Shown here: positions 50,749-61,400 of the stretch, piece after piece | Layout of the letters: each line of letters opens with the position of its first letter | How positions within the stretch are numbered: position 1 is the stretch's first letter | Translations under genes and position numbers: made by a program | The notes under the pieces: model-generated | Databases searched by the model: none | What the model saw: only the letters and a program-made list of their open reading frames with translations | Told to the model about the DNA's origin: nothing | NCBI GenBank assembly: GCA_963575745.1 | Contig: CAUYUJ010000359.1 | Span: 565,870 to 629,869, forward strand | From: Prorocentrum cordatum | Lineage: Eukaryota > Sar > Dinophyceae > Prorocentrales > Prorocentraceae | Length of the DNA stretch: 64,000 nt | Reading direction: 5' to 3'

Positions 50749-51109
50749 GAGGCTATCGTTCCGTAGGATGGTAAACATCATCCTCCAGAAAGCGAGGACC
50801 CGAGGGTGTCGGCGCCCCCCGAGCGCAACATCATGCATCCGATGTTTGTTTTCTCCCGTACGGGATCACCGGAAGGCATCCGGACGTCAAGCGCTCTTTT
50901 AACCTATGAAGGCATTCGTGTTCCAGAACTGAAGATCAGCGATCCGTTCATCAGCCTCGGGAGCCGTTCCTGGAGCGTTTGCATGTCCAGGACCGGCGCG
51001 TGGTCTACCCGCCTGTGATTTTTCCCGTGTTCGCTGCGTTGTCTTCATGCGCCTTTGAGTATCACCGTGCATCCCGTCTGACGGCCCGTTTCCGGGGTGC
51101 CGTTTTAGA
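50749..51109. other. no gene recognised
   Basis: Mixed sequence between two inverted-repeat elements; nothing identifiable. Confidence 0.35.
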
Positions 51110-51347
51110 AGACTCTGGGATGGGGTCGAAATAGATGGGGTAGAAGACCGCGCCGCATCGCCGATACATCGGCGACGCATCGCCGATGGATCGGTGATGC
51201 ACCGGCGATGCATCGTCGACGTCGTCGATGCATCGGCGACGTCGGCGTGAAGCAAAGCGGCCCCCACATCGCACCGCATCGGCGATGCATCGGCGATGCG
51301 GCGCGATCCTCCGACCCCATCTGCGCCGACCCTACCTCGGAGGCCTA
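51110..51347. mobile_element. inverted-repeat element, family B copy 7
   Basis: The left end is GACTCTGGGATGGGGTCGAA, TAGATGGGGTAGAAGACCGC, GCCGCATCGCC. The right end is GGCGCGATCCTCCGACCCCA, TCTGCGCCGACC, TCGGAGGCCT. The core has CATCGCCGATGGATCGG and GATGCATCGTCGACGTCGTC words. Confidence 0.75.
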
Positions 51348-51784
51348 GACGTTGGTAATACGTGTTGGTAGAGCCAAGAGCGAGAAGTGGGTCACGGAAA
51401 AAGCAAGACACCTGCGCCTACAAAAACAATTCAGGCCAGCCGACCCTTCCCACGGGGCCGTCGGCTCACCCCGAGCCGTTCTGTGGACGGCTCCCGGGCC
51501 CATGGCCCAGGGCCCCTGGGGGCCGGCAGCGAGGATAACCCTCTTCTGCGGCAACTCTTGGGGGCCTCCCCTAACCGAAAGAAATCTTTACCTCCCCCCC
51601 AATAGGGTGTAACGAATTCGCGGCGGCCTTATTCACGGAGTGGGGTTACACCAAATACGGGGTAGCTAAATATTTGAGAGAACGCGTTTCACGCGCGCTC
51701 GACTTGGGAACATTCGGCGGCGCGTTTCGAACCGGGGGGTGGCCCCCCCCAACACTCGGCGCCGTCGATCAAAACCAGGGGGAA
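51348..51784. other. no gene recognised
   Basis: No domain-bearing ORF. Confidence 0.35.
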
Positions 51785-53115
51785 TCCCCTCCCCCCCCCC
51801 CCCCCTCCCGAACCCTTCCCCCCCCCCCCTTCCAAAGGGGGGGGTTCAATACCCCACCCCAGCCCCCGGCGCTGGTGCCAGCGCTGGCGGCCGCCAGCAG
51901 CGCCGACGGCGGGGACGTAGCGACGATAACCAGAGGCAGCCCACGGGGGGGGGGTTTCAACCCCCCCCCCTGGCCTGGCGCCGGCGCCGGCGCTGGCGCT
52001 GGCGGCGGCCAGCAGCGTTGGCGCTGGCGCCGGCGACGGCGGAGACGCAGCGACGATCACCACCACTACCACCACCGCCACCACTACCACCACCACCACC
52101 AACCCACCACACAGCCACCACCACCACCAGCCACCACCACCACCACCACAACCACCACCACAACTCAAAATCACCACCACCACCGCCACAAAAACCCACC
52201 ACCACTACGGTCACCACCACAGTCTACACCAGCACCACCACCGCCACCACCACCACCACCACCAAAATCTACCACACCTTCACCACCACCGCCACAGACC
52301 CCACCACTACTAGCAGCACAACCCACCGCCACCACCACAAACCTCCACACCACCACCGCTATCACCGCCACCACCACCACCACCACCACCACGTCAACAA
52401 ACCACCGCCACCACCACAAACCACCACAACCACCACCACCACCGCCACAACAAACCACCACCACACCACCACCACACCACCACAACCATCACCACCACAA
52501 CTCACATCCACGGCCACCACCCACCACCACATAAACCCACCACCACTACCACCACCACCAAAATCTACCATACCACCAGCACCACCGCCACAACCACCAC
52601 CACTACTAGCAGCACGACCCACCGCCACCACCACAAACAACCACACCGCCACCACCACCACCACCGCCGCCACCACCACCACCAGCACCACCTCCACAAA
52701 CCACCGCCACCACCACAACCCACCACCACCACAACCACCACCACCACAAACCACAACCACACCGCCACCAAACCACCACCACCACCACAATCCACCACCA
52801 CCACCACCACCACCACAAATCACCAACCACCACCACCACGACAAACCACCACCACCACCACCGTCGTCTTCGTCGACGCTCCCAGCCGCCGCCGCCCGCT
52901 GCCGCAGGCGCCAGCGCCGGCCCAGAAAAGGAAATCGTCGTCCCCGCCGCCGCCGCCAGCCGCCGCCGACGCAAGCGCCGGCCGGAGGAGAGGAGGGGAA
53001 ACAAGGGAGGAAGGGACGGGGGGGGGATCGAACCCCCGCCCCTCCCCGTTAAAGGGGGGGGGCTCGATTCCCCCTCCATCCAGGGTGGGGGGGGTCCGGC
53101 TTCAACCCCCCCCCC
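51785..53115. repeat. (ACC)n block flanked by G/C-run hairpins
   Basis: 52050-52865 is about 800 bp of imperfect ACC/CAC repeats. On both sides lie G-run/loop/C-run hairpins (GGGG-TTTCAA-CCCC near 51950, GGGG-ATCGAA-CCCC near 53030, GGGG-CTCGATT-CCCC near 53060) and GCTGGCGCTGG repeats. Long His/Pro/Thr or Gly/Val/Trp frames are repeat products. Confidence 0.88.
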
Positions 53116-53854
53116 CCTCCAAGCGACCACAGAAGGCGTTTTTTCAAATATTTTTTTCCCGCGGCACCCACCGCGCAACAACGATGTCGACAGCTACGAC
53201 TACAACTACGACGACTACGATTGCGACTACTAGGAGCATGAAGAGAAGGAGGGGGAGCGGGGGGAGGACGAAGAGGTTTTAGGACCAGTCCCATTCACCG
53301 CAGAGTGAAAAGAGGGGTCACAACTAAAGACTTACCTAGATTGGTGGGCCCTGGAAACGACAGGGCCGTCTTTGTAACCAGTTCCGTTTTGCCGTGTTTC
53401 CCGGTTCTGGCGTAGTTTGTGTTTTTTGGTTCCAACGCCGATTTTGTTGCAGGTTCTGGTTCCGGAGCTGATGTTCTGCCGCTTCGACAAAAAGAAAAGA
53501 AACAAACAATGTGTCCATGTTTTACTTTTCTCGGATTGTTTTTTCTATTAGAAAAAAGCCCTGCCGTTTCCGGGAACCACTAGTGGGCTCCCATGTCATC
53601 TTGCTGGCTCTTGCTCATCAGCGCTGGCCGACGACACTCGACGCTAAATCCACGCTGATCGACGCTAAAATGCGCAAGATCGGCGCGTTCTCTTCGAACA
53701 TCAGACGCGAATGCACGTTAGTGCACATCAGGAGCAGACAACGCCTCCATGATTTACTGCCAAAGCCTCGGATGACTTGCTGCCGAAACCTTCCGCCTGG
53801 GTTTCCTCAAGGCCTTGGATCGGGCAGGGTGCATCCTCCAGCTCCTGGTCCTGG
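53116..53854. other. no gene; partial repeat similar to 3180-3290
   Basis: 53630-53760 (GACGCTAAATCCACGCTGAT, GATCGGCGCGTTCTC, CCTCCATGATTTACTG) resembles 3180-3290. TACGACTACAACTACGACGA near 53195 is a short triplet run. No gene. Confidence 0.4.
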
Positions 53855-53945
53855 TCCTTTTCCTCCTCCTCCTCCTCCTCCTCCTCCCCTCCCCCTGGTC
53901 TTTACCTCGACCTTCTCCTCCTCCTCCTCCTCCTCCTTGCCGCCC
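53855..53945. repeat. (CCT)n tract
   Basis: TCCTCCTCC repeats broken by CCCCTCCCCCTGG. Confidence 0.8.
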
Positions 53946-53997
53946 TCTCCTCATCCCCCCCCCCCCCCCTTGCATTCCTCGCTCTCGAGCTCATCGA

Positions 53998-54203
53998 GAG
54001 GCCTCCTAGATGGGCTCGGAGTAGGCGGGGTCGGAGGGCTGCACCGCATCGCGGATGCATCGCCGATGCATCGGCGACGCCTGCGATGCATCGGCGACGT
54101 CTGTGGACAAATCGGGGGCCCACATCGCGTCGCATCGCCGATGCATCGGCGGTGCGGCGCCTTCCTCTGAACCCATCTACCTCGACCCATCTGGGAGGCA
54201 TAG
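53998..54203. mobile_element. inverted-repeat element, family B copy 8
   Basis: It starts AGAGGCCTCCTAGATGGGCT, CGGAGTAGGCGGGGTCGGAG and ends CATCTACCTCGACCCATCTG, GGAGGC. Core GATGCATCGCCGATGCATCG. Confidence 0.7.
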
Positions 54204-54239
54204 AACTGTCCTCCCTCCTCGTCTCACCACTGCTCCTCG

Positions 54240-54725
54240 TCCTCCTTCTCCTTCTCCTTGCCGCCCTCTCCTCATCCGTCCCCGAACTCGCGCTCGTCCT
54301 CATCCTCGCCCTCGCCCTCGCCCCGCCGCCCCTTCTTCGCCGCGCGATCCTCCACTTCCTCCTCCTTCTCCTCCTCCTCCTCCTCCTTCTCCTCCTCCTC
54401 CTCTTTCATCTCCTCCTCCTCCTCCTCCTCATCCTCCTCCCCCCCCCCCCTCTCCGAGACATCATTCGAGTCAGATCGACATGTCCGAAGCCCGGCGAAG
54501 ACGCCCAGCTCGGAAAAATCAAGACGCCAAGGTCTCTGGGCCCCTGTCGTGCTCCTCTTCCTCCCCTTCCTCCTCCTTCCTCCTCCTCCTCCTTCCTCCT
54601 CCTTCCTCCTCCTTCCTCCTCCTTCCTCCTCCTCCTCCTCCCGCTCCTCCGCCTCCTCCTCCTCCTCCTCCTCCGCCTCCTCCTCCGCCTCCTCCTCCGC
54701 CTCCGCCTCCTCCTCCTCCATCCTC
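54240..54725. repeat. (CTC)n/(CTT CTC)n microsatellite
   Basis: Two CTC-rich blocks (54355-54445, 54548-54722) separated by about 100 bp of mixed sequence. Confidence 0.88.
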
Positions 54726-54757
54726 GAGCGTAGCCGAAGAGTCCTGAAACTGCTCCC

Positions 54758-55440
54758 TCAACCACAGCGCGTGGTAGGCCTCGCTACCTGCGCCTTGACG
54801 CACCTGCAGATCCCTCGCTGATTCGCGGGGGCGATCGGGGGTGCGTGCTTGCTGCATTCATGATGCAAATAGAAAACGAAAGTCGAGGGGGGAAGGGGCT
54901 CGCGAGAGGGAGCAAGAAGGCCGAGACGAGCGATGGGACAGACGGGCAGAGCACGAGCAGACATGCACGTGAGAAGACGGATAAAGTGGGGACATCTCCA
55001 GAGGTGCCTGAAAATGCAAGGGGTGGGGCATCCAAAATAACACGGCGGGACTTCCTGAAACGCTGAGGGGGTCACCCAACCACCGCGCCAGGTCTTTAAA
55101 AGGGCCGAGCGCCAGGCAGGAGGGAGGAGGGTTTGCACTCCCACTTGGCCCCAGTCTATCGTGTCGATCGTGTCGTGTTTATATGGGAACCATGTTCGCA
55201 ATCGACGATGAAAGAGCGCTTCTAGCTGATCAGGAAGAAGGGCTAACGTAACGCGGTTTAATATATACCGCTGAGGATGTAGAGCTTTTCGGGAACGACG
55301 AGGATGTGAGGCTTCATGAGTACGAAGATCAGCGATGGCTTGTAGGAAGGGACCGTGGATAGAGGGAGAGCGAGGGAAGCCAGCAGCAGCTTCGCGGAGG
55401 TGGGCAGCATGCGCAGGGGCTTCCCAGAAGGTAGGCCACG
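54758..55440 (-). pseudogene. LINE 3' fragment with zinc knuckle (minus strand)
   Basis: Right to left the frame reads PTFWEAPAHAAHLREAAAGF, RYILNRVTLALLPDQLEALF, PPAWRSALLKTWRGGWVTPS, then the knuckle CYFGCPTPCIFRHLWRC, as in the post-RT region of dinoflagellate-type LINE ORFs. No RT motifs or RNase H are present, so it is truncated at both ends. The longer ORF continues to 55807 but there is antisense to the spliced-leader relics and ORF1 of the next element. Confidence 0.65.
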
Positions 55441-55496
55441 GGGTTCCACGGAGTGCTCGAACGACCGAGTAGTGTTCAGCGGCAACATCACATGTG

Positions 55497-55541
55497 TCAT
55501 TTTGGCTCAAGCCATTTTGGCTCAAGCTATTTTGGCTCGAG
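55497..55541 (+). other. three tandem spliced-leader relics
   Basis: Three adjacent 15-nt words occur: TCATTTTGGCTCAAG (55497-55511), CCATTTTGGCTCAAG (55512-55526, exact) and CTATTTTGGCTCGAG (55527-55541). They match the last 15 nt of the conserved 22-nt dinoflagellate spliced leader. Truncated tandem relics at exactly this point are the recognised mark of mRNAs that were trans-spliced, reverse-transcribed and reinserted more than once. The outermost-to-innermost divergence fits three rounds. Confidence 0.93.
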
Positions 55542-55740
55542 CGAGGTAAGTGCCAGCGCGCCTTCCTCTTCAATAGCTCACTCACCTTCGCATTCCGTTG
55601 CTCTGTCTTGTCCCTCTGGGTGCCAGCGACGCCAGTTGGCGAGGGATGCCAGCCTCCAGCGTGCGCAGGTGCCGACGCCCGCCCGCGGCGCAGTCGCCGC
55701 GGCCGCAGGTTTGTCAGCCTCTCAGCAGCAGCAGTTCGCC

Positions 55741-56770
55741 ATGGACGACGACGCCGCCGCCGCCTTCCCCAGCCAGGTGCGGCGTGGTGAGGAGTTTCGG
55801 GCGCCACCTGCCTCGCCTCGGCATGTGCATGATGATAGGCGTCGTAAGCATGTTGATTCTGAGTTGCGTCGCGAGTTCCACGCTTTCAAACAATCCATGG
55901 GCGAGAGCATGCAGAACGTCTCGGCAAATGTCGGAGCCGTCTCGGAGAGCGTCAATGCAGCCCTTTCAGGACCCAAGACGTCCATCAACCAGTCGTACGC
56001 GGGCTTGCACAGGCAGGTCGAGCGCCGCGTCGGCATCGTGGAGCTCGAGCAGAAGGCTACCTCTGATAGATTGGCTGATGTGGAGACGAAGATGCGCAAG
56101 CTACGCCAAGAGCTCGGCATCGCCAAGCAGGGGCCGCCAGCGACCACGCAGATCACGCCTGGCAGCTCGTTCAATCGCGAGATCAACCAGGGCATCGCCA
56201 TTGCTAGGCCCAGGCAGCTCGTCGCTGCAGCAGCTGTTGCAGATGGAGTTCGTTCGTGGCTTGAGGATAGTAACATCGAGAAGGGCGATTGGCTCGTGGA
56301 GGGAGAGCCGACCAGCAAGAAGTACACCATGCGTTACACAGGACCCGCTGTGCTCGCGGCTCGTCGCGTTCCGCAATGTCTCGGGGATCTGCGTACACGC
56401 CGTGCCGACGGGGGTCAGGGTGCGATGTGGCGCCGCTTCCAGACGACGTCGACCACTTCTGAGACCGTTCAGCTTTTTTGGGCCAGACAAAAATGCATGC
56501 TCAATTAAGCGTGAGACTTCCTGCAAAGCTGTGCGTCGCGTGCTGGAAGAGCAGTTCCCGCAGCGCCGCTTTTTCATTGATAAATATCAGGGGGAGATTT
56601 CGACCAACAGGCGCCCGCTGGTTAAGGTCACGCCTGTCGAATCCGACGATGCGCCTACTGTGGAGTGGGCGGCGGCGAATCTTGTGCAAGAAGGGCTGGA
56701 TCAGGCCCAGCTTGCCCCGCTCGTGGAGAGAGCCCTTGAGGGCCCAGCTCCAATCGTGTGGAGCTCCTAG
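55741..56770 (+). pseudogene. LINE ORF1-like coiled-coil protein, one frameshift
   Basis: MDDDAAAAFPSQVRRGEEFR starts at the first Met after the relics in an open frame. Residues ~40-130 form a coiled coil (ELRREFHAFKQSMGESMQNV, VGIVELEQKATSDRLADVET, KMRKLRQELGIAKQ). The frame stops at 56508. From about 56480 a second frame continues as FFGPDKNACSIKRETSCKAV, RRVLEEQFPQRRFFIDKYQG, EWAAANLVQEGLDQ to a stop at 56770. The layout, coiled coil then a compact alpha/beta domain, recalls L1-type ORF1 RNA chaperones; the fold is inferred. Confidence 0.65.
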
Positions 56771-56789
56771 CAGTCTCAGCGTGCTGTGG

Positions 56790-57480
56790 CACGGCACCTC
56801 ATCCCCCCACCCCTCCTCGACCTCGGCCTTTCGCATCGTGACATGGAATGCGCGCGCTTTGTTTCACTTCGAGCCGCCAGTCAAAGCGAAAAAGATCAGG
56901 TTTTTGCGTAGGCTGCTCGTGCGTGGTAGCATTGTGGCGCTGCAAGAAGTTCATGGCGATGAGCCTGAGCTTGAGGATCTCCTCCACCACCTCCACCTTC
57001 CTTTTGAGGCCTCCTTCTCCTTTCATCCTTCTCCGAATGCTGGAGGTGTGGTCACCTTCTACCCGCGTGTTCTAGCTTCTGCTGAGAGGCGCGCGAGGTT
57101 TGGGCACGAGCGCCCAGTTGTCACCCCTCTTCCCCTCATCGATGGGCGAGCACTCCTCACTAAGATTGGTTCGATGAATGACGTGTCCTGGGTCTGGCGC
57201 TACAACATTCACAATTTTGGCCTCTCGCAGGGGGAACGTCGTCTGCTCTTAACTTCGATCCAGGACTCGCTGGCCCTAGCTACAGAAGATCCGTTGAACC
57301 GTATGGTCATTCTCTGGGGATTTCAACCTTCCTGCCTTCGCCCCGCTCCCGCTCAACACCGTGAATGAATCTGTTGAACTCGAACCTCGTCCTCTACCTC
57401 CTGAATGGCGCTCGGCTTTCCAGCGCTCGGCTGAGCTCGAGCTGTCGACCCCCTCCCATTTTAATGCTCAGGAGAAGTTT
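56790..57480 (+). pseudogene. LINE AP-like endonuclease, truncated and frameshifted
   Basis: Endonuclease motifs are clear: FRIVTWNARALF, GSIVALQEVHGDEPE, GGVVTFYP, YNIHNFGLSQGERR and VILWG. One base is lost at the GDFN box near 57320-57332, and the downstream frame reads FNLPAFAPLPLNTVNESVEL to about 57480. No Ser-Asp-His box or RT follows because the element is cut off. Confidence 0.78.
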
Positions 57481-57486
57481 ATTTCG

Positions 57487-57583
57487 TATTCACCCTCACT
57501 CGCGTTGATTAGCAGAGGGAGGGAAGGAAGGGAGACGCACCGTTTTGGCGACGACCGCGAGCACAGCCGCAGGCTCTCCGCCC
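57487..57583. repeat. 97-bp direct repeat, left copy
   Basis: It runs from TATTCACCCTCACTCGCGTT to GCCGCAGGCTCTCCGCCC and recurs at 57752-57848 with one mismatch. It begins where the LINE ends. Confidence 0.88.
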
Positions 57584-57751
57584 GCCCATTCCTCGATGGG
57601 CGGGAACAGTTAAAGTTGAGGGGTGGGTGGTGGAAAAGGCACAAGCTAGCTGAAACAGCTGCGGGGGGGAAGGAAGAGGAGGAAGACAGGGGGGCAGCCG
57701 TTGCACTGCCGTGGGTGAATACCCCTGTTTAAGCAAGCCTAAACAAAACAC

Positions 57752-57848
57752 TATTCACCCTCACTCGCGTTGATTAGCAGAGGGAGGGAAGGAAGGGAGA
57801 CGCGCCGTTTTGGCGACGACCGCGAGCACAGCCGCAGGCTCTCCGCCC
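57752..57848. repeat. 97-bp direct repeat, right copy
   Basis: Matches 57487-57583 except A to G in GGAGACGC(A/G)CCG. Confidence 0.88.
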
Positions 57849-58453
57849 ACGCTGACCCGGGGCCCCGCACCGCGGCGCCTCCTACCCTCCTTGAAACTGG
57901 GGCGGGCCCAGCTCCATCCTCCTTAAACGACGGGTGGGCCCTAGTGGTCCGCCCAAGGTGGCGCCCTGAAGCTGTAGACCCCGGCACGCCCCAGGAACGG
58001 CCCTGCTAGGCAGAGCAGGGCAAAGTCCAACCAGGCGCCGCGCGCCAGGGCGCGCGGGAAAACGCGCGCGGGGAAGCAGGGGCGCCACCGCCGACCCTCC
58101 GGTGGGCAAACTGCTCACAGGCAGGGGGCGGGGCCCCACGAATCGATTAAACAAATGACCGCGGGCCAGCTCCACCGCCGAGCTCCACCTAGGGGGAGCC
58201 CCACTCCAGGCGCGCCGGGGCATGTCCACGCAGTGCGCCGCGAGGGGCGGGGAGGGGAGAGCGACCGGGGCCGCGCGGGGGCCGCCCTGCCCGCATCCTG
58301 CACAGCCGCTTAACACGTTCATGACTCGGCGGCTGGCGTGCGTGCAGGGGGCCCAAAAACGCGGAGCCACCCCTCCAGAGGGAGGAGGGTCCGTGGCGAA
58401 TTAAAGGAGAGGGCCACCCGCCTCCCGGACGCCCGCGCAAGGCCGGGTCCGGC
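57849..58453. other. GC-rich spacer 3' of the long minus-strand coding region
   Basis: It contains GCGCGCCAGGGCGCGCGGG palindromes near 58040-58070. It may be 3' UTR of the coding region that ends at 58454. No gene. Confidence 0.4.
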
Positions 58454-61400
58454 TCAGTCCGTCTCCTCCAGCTGCAGTATCGCCTCCGCCGGGGGCTCCG
58501 GGGTCGCCTCCCGTGCACGGCTGGTAGGGGTCCCCCCCTTGTCCCGTGCGGCGGTCTCCCCAGCCTCGCGGGGGGGGCGGGGCGTCCCGCCCTGGGCTGG
58601 TCTCGGGGCTTCTGCCTCCGGCCGGGTCACTTCCAGGCCCCTCCGCATGGCTGCCTCCCTCGTCTCCTGCAACTTCTCCATGACCTCGGGGATATTGTGC
58701 TCCCTCCCGGTGGCCGGGTTGGTATTGGTCTGAACACCTACCCCGAACGTGTCCTTCAGGCACTCCGCCGCGATCCGCCCGTTGGTCTGGCCCAGTCCCG
58801 CCTGGGCCATGCGGCTGAAGTCCTCCAGGTGGAACAGGCGCTCTCCACCGGGGGAGGAGGAGGCCCCCTCCCTCTGCTCGTCGACGAGGATCTCCACCAG
58901 GACCTGCAGGACGCGGCGGAAGCCGCCACCCCTTGGGGCTTGCCGCCACGCGCCCGACCAGAATAGCTCCCGGGTCTCGAAGGTGCCATCCTCCTCGTGG
59001 CCCCTCTCCGACCCGAGGCTCTGGCGCGGCTGGAAGCGCCTTCCTCCGCCCGGGGCCGGAGGGCTTCCTCCCCCCGGCACGCTGCGCCCGAGGCGCTCCC
59101 CGTCCGCGTCACCGGCCGGGCCGTCGGGTGACTCTTCTGCTTCCCTCGCGGCCTTCTCCCTCTCGGAGGCCTCCAGGGCGATCTGGAGCTGGAGCTCCTC
59201 CACCGCGTCGAAAGCGGGTTCCTCTGGAGCCTGCGGCGGGGCCTGCTCCTCGGCCGGCGCCGCCGGCTCCGCCTCCTGGGGTCCCTGCTCCTCGGCCGGG
59301 GTTGCCGGCTCGGGCTCCGGGGGCCCTTCCTCCGGCAGCTGGAAGTGCGGGTGCCTGGACTGGGCGCCCTCCGGGGGCTCGGGTGATTCGGCCGGTCCCT
59401 CCAGCCTGGGCCCGTCCTCCGCCGCACCCTGAGCCGGGCTGGCGGCCCCGTCAGGGTCGGCCTCGCCCTTCTGGTCCGCTCCCCCTCCCGGCCCCGCGCC
59501 CCCGCCTCCCCGCCCCTCCTCAGCGGGTGCGTCCTGAGGCGGCTCCGCGCCCTGATCTGGGAGGGGTCTCCCGCCCCCGCTCTCCGCGCCAGCGGGGTGC
59601 CCCCCCGCGGCCCCGCCCGCCTCCCCGCCGGCGACGGGCTCCGCGGTCTTTCGAAGCGGCGGGGGGGGGAGGCGTCCCGTTCGGAGGTTTTGCTCATCCC
59701 GGTGCGCCCTGAGGTGCTGGGGGACTGGGCCCTGGACCAGGTGCATCAACCTGTAGACCTCCCGCGCCTCCACGAAGAACAGCAGCATGTGCTTCGGGTG
59801 GTAGTAGACCGTCTCCGTGCCTCCCTCCTCCAAGCGGAGCGGGAGGGCGCGGTGGGTGTCCAGGCTCCGCGGGCACCCACCAAACTGGATCCACTCATCC
59901 CCCCCGACCCGAATGGTGGAGTCCAGCCATGCCGCCATCTCCGGGGGAAAGTGGCCTATCTCCTGCAGGACCTCGGGCTTCCACAGCTCCACCCAGCTTG
60001 TGGGGATGGGCGCCCTGATAGTGTAGCCGCCCGTCGGCAGCATGGGGGTGCGCACCCAGTCCGCCGCCATCCCTTCCGGGATCCAGCTGGCCACCCAGTC
60101 GTAAGGGTCCTCGTCGGGGTCCTCCTCATACGCTCCTCTTGCGCTCCCGCCCGACTCCCCCGACTCGTCCTGGGCTTCTCCGTGCGCCGGTCCGGCGGGG
60201 CCGGGGACGACCGGCGCGCCCCCGAAGCCTGCGGGTGCCGGGGGTGGCTCCTCCGGGGGAGGCTCTTCCGCCTCCCGCGCGGGGTCGGGGCCCCCCTCCG
60301 CCCGTAGCTGCACCAGGACCCCCTCGGGTCCCAGGGCCGCGCAGAGGGCCCCCTCATGATCTCCCTCCTCGAGTAGCTTCTTCGCGGCCTCGGGCCTGCG
60401 GGTGAGCTCCGGGGGCCCGACCCCGGAGGCGAACGCGAGGGCGCGCCGCGACTCCGTGAGGAACGCCAGGTGAACCTCGGAGTACGACTCCTCCAGGGAG
60501 GCCACGAGGTCTTCGTGTGCGCAGCCCCGGGCGCCCCGGTCCCCGGGCGTGTCTAGGGCGCCCAAGAGGGTGATGAGGCGCTCCCAGAGGAGCCGGTGAC
60601 GCTCCTCGGCGCGCTGGGGGCCCGCTATCCTCTGGAGCGTGATCCGGAGGCTGGGCCGGGCGACGAATGGGTCGGCGCCTGCCGCTCCCTCCGCCGTCCC
60701 GGATGCGGGTGCGGCGCCCGCCGCCCCCTCCGGCGGGGGCTCCGGCTGGGCACGCGCCCGGGCTCGCTCCACTTCCTCCGCCTGCTCCAGGGCCATCCGG
60801 ATCATGCGCTGGTCGCTGGCGACGGGGAAGCGCAGCCTCCGGAGGTCGTCTACCGACACCAGGACGTACTCCCTGCCCGGCGTGTCCCTCCACTGCCGCA
60901 GGTTCCCTTGTACCGAATGGTAGTGGTAGTAGTAGGCTCTGTCCTGGGTGGAGTGGAGCCGCCGGGCGTAGGGGTGAGCAGCCCCAGGGGTCTCCTCCGC
61001 AGGTGCTGTGGGCATTCCCAGGCGTGGGGGACGGTGTTGCAGTTCGTGGACGGGGCGAGGGCGACCCCGAGCTGCTCGTCCAGGGCCCTCCAAGCGGTAA
61101 CCACGGCCGACGTCTCCCCGCACCGCTCGCTCCCGTGCACCAGGGAGCGGGACCCATCCGAGCGGCGTTCCACCAGGGCCAAGACCGAGGAAGGTGGGCC
61201 CCGCATGGTCGCGATCACGCACGCGGTCCGAGGTGGAGGGGGCTCCGCCGGGGGCGGGGGGGCGCCTTGGGCCCCGGCGCCCGCTGCGGGCGCCGTGCCC
61301 CCCCCTCCGCTGCCCGGCGCGGGCGCCCCGGCTGCCGGGAACGCTGGGGCGGCCTTGTGCGGCGCAGCTGAGCCCCCCGCGCCCTGGGCTGGCGCGCCGC

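Larger units (their letters stand above)
55497..57486 (+). mobile_element. LINE 5' part reinserted with spliced leaders
   Basis: The segment holds the spliced-leader relics, an ORF1-like protein (55741-56770) and the AP-like endonuclease (56790-57480). It stops abruptly at about 57486, before any RT, where a 97-bp direct repeat begins. Confidence 0.78.

Noticed and set aside
53025-53045. tRNA T-arm-like GGGGATCGAACCCCC
   Set aside because: It is one of several G-run/loop/C-run hairpins; no acceptor, D or anticodon arms can be placed around it.
51739-53052. A 437-aa His/Pro/Thr-rich ORF
   Set aside because: It is a translation of the ACC repeat block; other frames and the other strand are equally open.
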